Assembly: GCA_025060135.1 (NCBI GenBank)
Contig: JANXCY010000008.1
Span: forward strand, 1 to 64,000
Direction of reading: 5' to 3'
Length of the DNA stretch: 64,000 bases
Source of the DNA: Anaerolineae bacterium
Lineage (GTDB): Bacteria; Chloroflexota; Anaerolineae; B4-G1; DUEL01
The notes beneath the pieces were generated by a model. The model worked only from the letters and a program-made list of their open reading frames with translations, was not told where the DNA came from and did not search any database. Shown here one piece after another: positions 62,712 to 64,000 of this stretch (the first letter of the stretch is position 1; every line of letters starts with the position of its first letter). The translations under genes and the position numbers were made by a program.

Positions 62712-62767
62712 CTCTCCTTCTCCCAGAACCCGATCGGGTATCCGGTGGCCCAGGGGGCAGACAGAGT

Positions 62768-63574
62768 TCACGTTTCTGAGCCGGTTCCCTCCGCCACAGC
62801 GGTCTCCAGTTGCTGCACGATGGCCTGCGCTTCCTCCACAGCCTCCGGCGCCGCCTCGTACACTGCGATCCCGCGCAGATCGGCCTCAATGATGGCCGGA
62901 CGGGCCGAAAGGTACCCCACCACTGGCAGGGGGCTCTGCCCGGCGATGAAGGCCCGGTCGGCTTCGGTGCGGATTTTGTTGCCCACGACAAACAGCCGCT
63001 GGAGCCCGATGTCGCTGGCCAGTTCCCGGATTCGCTCGGCGACCTCCAGGCTCCGCCTTCCGGGTTCCACCACCACCAGCATCGCGTCCACGGCCTGGGC
63101 CGTGGCCCGCCCCAGGTGCTCCAGTCCTGCCTCCATATCCAGAATCAAGATCTCGTCCCGGTAGAGCAGGAGGTGGGTAACCAGTGCCCTCAGCAGAGCG
63201 TTCTCCGGGCAGAGGCAGCCGGACCCACCTTTCTCCAGGGTGCCCAGTTTGAGCAACCGCACGCCGTGGTAGAGGATGCTGAAGCGATCGGGAATGTCGT
63301 CCACCCGGGGATTCAGGCTGAAGAAGCCGCCGAAGGAGCCGGGTTGGGCGCCGGTTCGCTCGGAGATGAGGTCTTCCATTTCGGAGATCGGGGTGAGGTT
63401 CTCCACCAGTTCCGGCGGGAATCCCAGGGCTCCGGCCAGTCCGCCCGCCGGGTCGGCGTCAATCGCGATGACGTCGCGCCCTTCCCGGGCGTAGATATGG
63501 GCCAACAGGGCGGCCAGAGTGGTCTTGCCCACGCCGCCTTTGCCGGTGATGGCGATTTTCTGCAACGGGCTCAT
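62768..63574 (-). CDS. cooC: CooC-like CO dehydrogenase maturation ATPase (MinD/ParA family)
   Basis: KIAITGKGGVGKTTLAALLAHIYAREGRDVIAIDADPAGGLAGALG...GGSGCLCPENALLRALV. Confidence 0.88.
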   Translation of the reverse strand: MSPLQKIAITGKGGVGKTTLAALLAHIYAREGRDVIAIDADPAGGLAGALGFPPELVENLTPISEMEDLISERTGAQPGSFGGFFSLNPRVDDIPDRFSILYHGVRLLKLGTLEKGGSGCLCPENALLRALVTHLLLYRDEILILDMEAGLEHLGRATAQAVDAMLVVVEPGRRSLEVAERIRELASDIGLQRLFVVGNKIRTEADRAFIAGQSPLPVVGYLSARPAIIEADLRGIAVYEAAPEAVEEAQAIVQQLETAVAEGTGSET

Positions 63575-63696
63575 GGTTCGCTCCGCTCCGTATCTGGCCG
63601 GTTCTCCTCACCCTGCATGCTTCGTATTTTAACACAGTCCGATAGAGTTGCCAATCGCAGAGGTTCTGATATACTTACTTCCCAAGGAGGAGAGCC

Positions 63697-64000
63697 GTGA
63701 AACTTTCTGTCATTATGCCCGTCTACAACGAAATCGGCACCATTCGGGAGATTCTCCGCCGGGTGCGCGCGGTGCCGCTCAGCGTTTCCATTGGCTACGG
63801 GCCCCGGAACGGAGAGGTGGTGGAACTGGAGCGGGAAATCGTTGTCGTGGACGATGGTTCCACCGATGGGACGCGCGAGGTTCTGCGGGAGTACGAAGGA
63901 GAGCCTGGTATCCGGGTCGTCTACCATGAGCGAAACCAGGGGAAGGGTGCAGCGGTCCGTACTGGTCTGGAACATGCCACTGGCGACATTTTCATTGTCC
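63697..64000 (+). CDS. Family 2 glycosyltransferase (5' part, runs off the window edge)
   Basis: GTG start after AAGGAGG; MKLSVIMPVYNEIGTIREILRRV...VVDDGSTDGTREVL...NQGKGAAVRTGLEHATGDIFIV. Confidence 0.9.
   Translation, partial: MKLSVIMPVYNEIGTIREILRRVRAVPLSVSIGYGPRNGEVVELEREIVVVDDGSTDGTREVLREYEGEPGIRVVYHERNQGKGAAVRTGLEHATGDIFIV

Overview
64 kb of GC-rich bacterial chromosome. Gene content (Hdr/Mvh-type electron-bifurcation genes, CooC, AbfD-like dehydratase, TtuB-like carrier) suggests an anaerobic, possibly thermophilic, Chloroflexota-like organism; this is inference only. Most of the window is ordinary housekeeping: rpsB-tsf-pyrH-frr-uppS-cdsA, rho, upp, clpB, kbl, lplA, sfsA, radC, ABC exporters, and GH3 and GH4 hydrolases. 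The strongest finding is that two genes split by the ORF caller are very likely selenoprotein genes with in-frame UGA. One is HdrA (UGA at 1626-1628, at the conserved Cys of DCxxCILxPKM), followed 20 nt later by a perfect GGATGCC-GGTC-GGCATCC hairpin. The other is an AhpC/Prx peroxiredoxin (UGA at 39504-39506, at the peroxidatic Cys, FTFV-U-PTE), followed 11 nt later by a GGCGGC-AGTT-GCCGCC hairpin. Both hairpins fit a bacterial SECIS. Other notable items: a carbamate kinase / YgeW-like / ATCase-like cluster; a structured leader with promoter, mutually exclusive hairpins and a terminator ahead of an ABC ATPase + tandem HlyD operon that lacks a permease; a decayed class I FBPase (frameshift plus internal deletion) and a truncated Uma2 gene; and several dispersed intergenic repeat families, including a TIR-bearing MITE-like family and a two-copy repeat with one compensatory base-pair change. 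No rRNA, tRNA, CRISPR or Sec-machinery genes were recognised.
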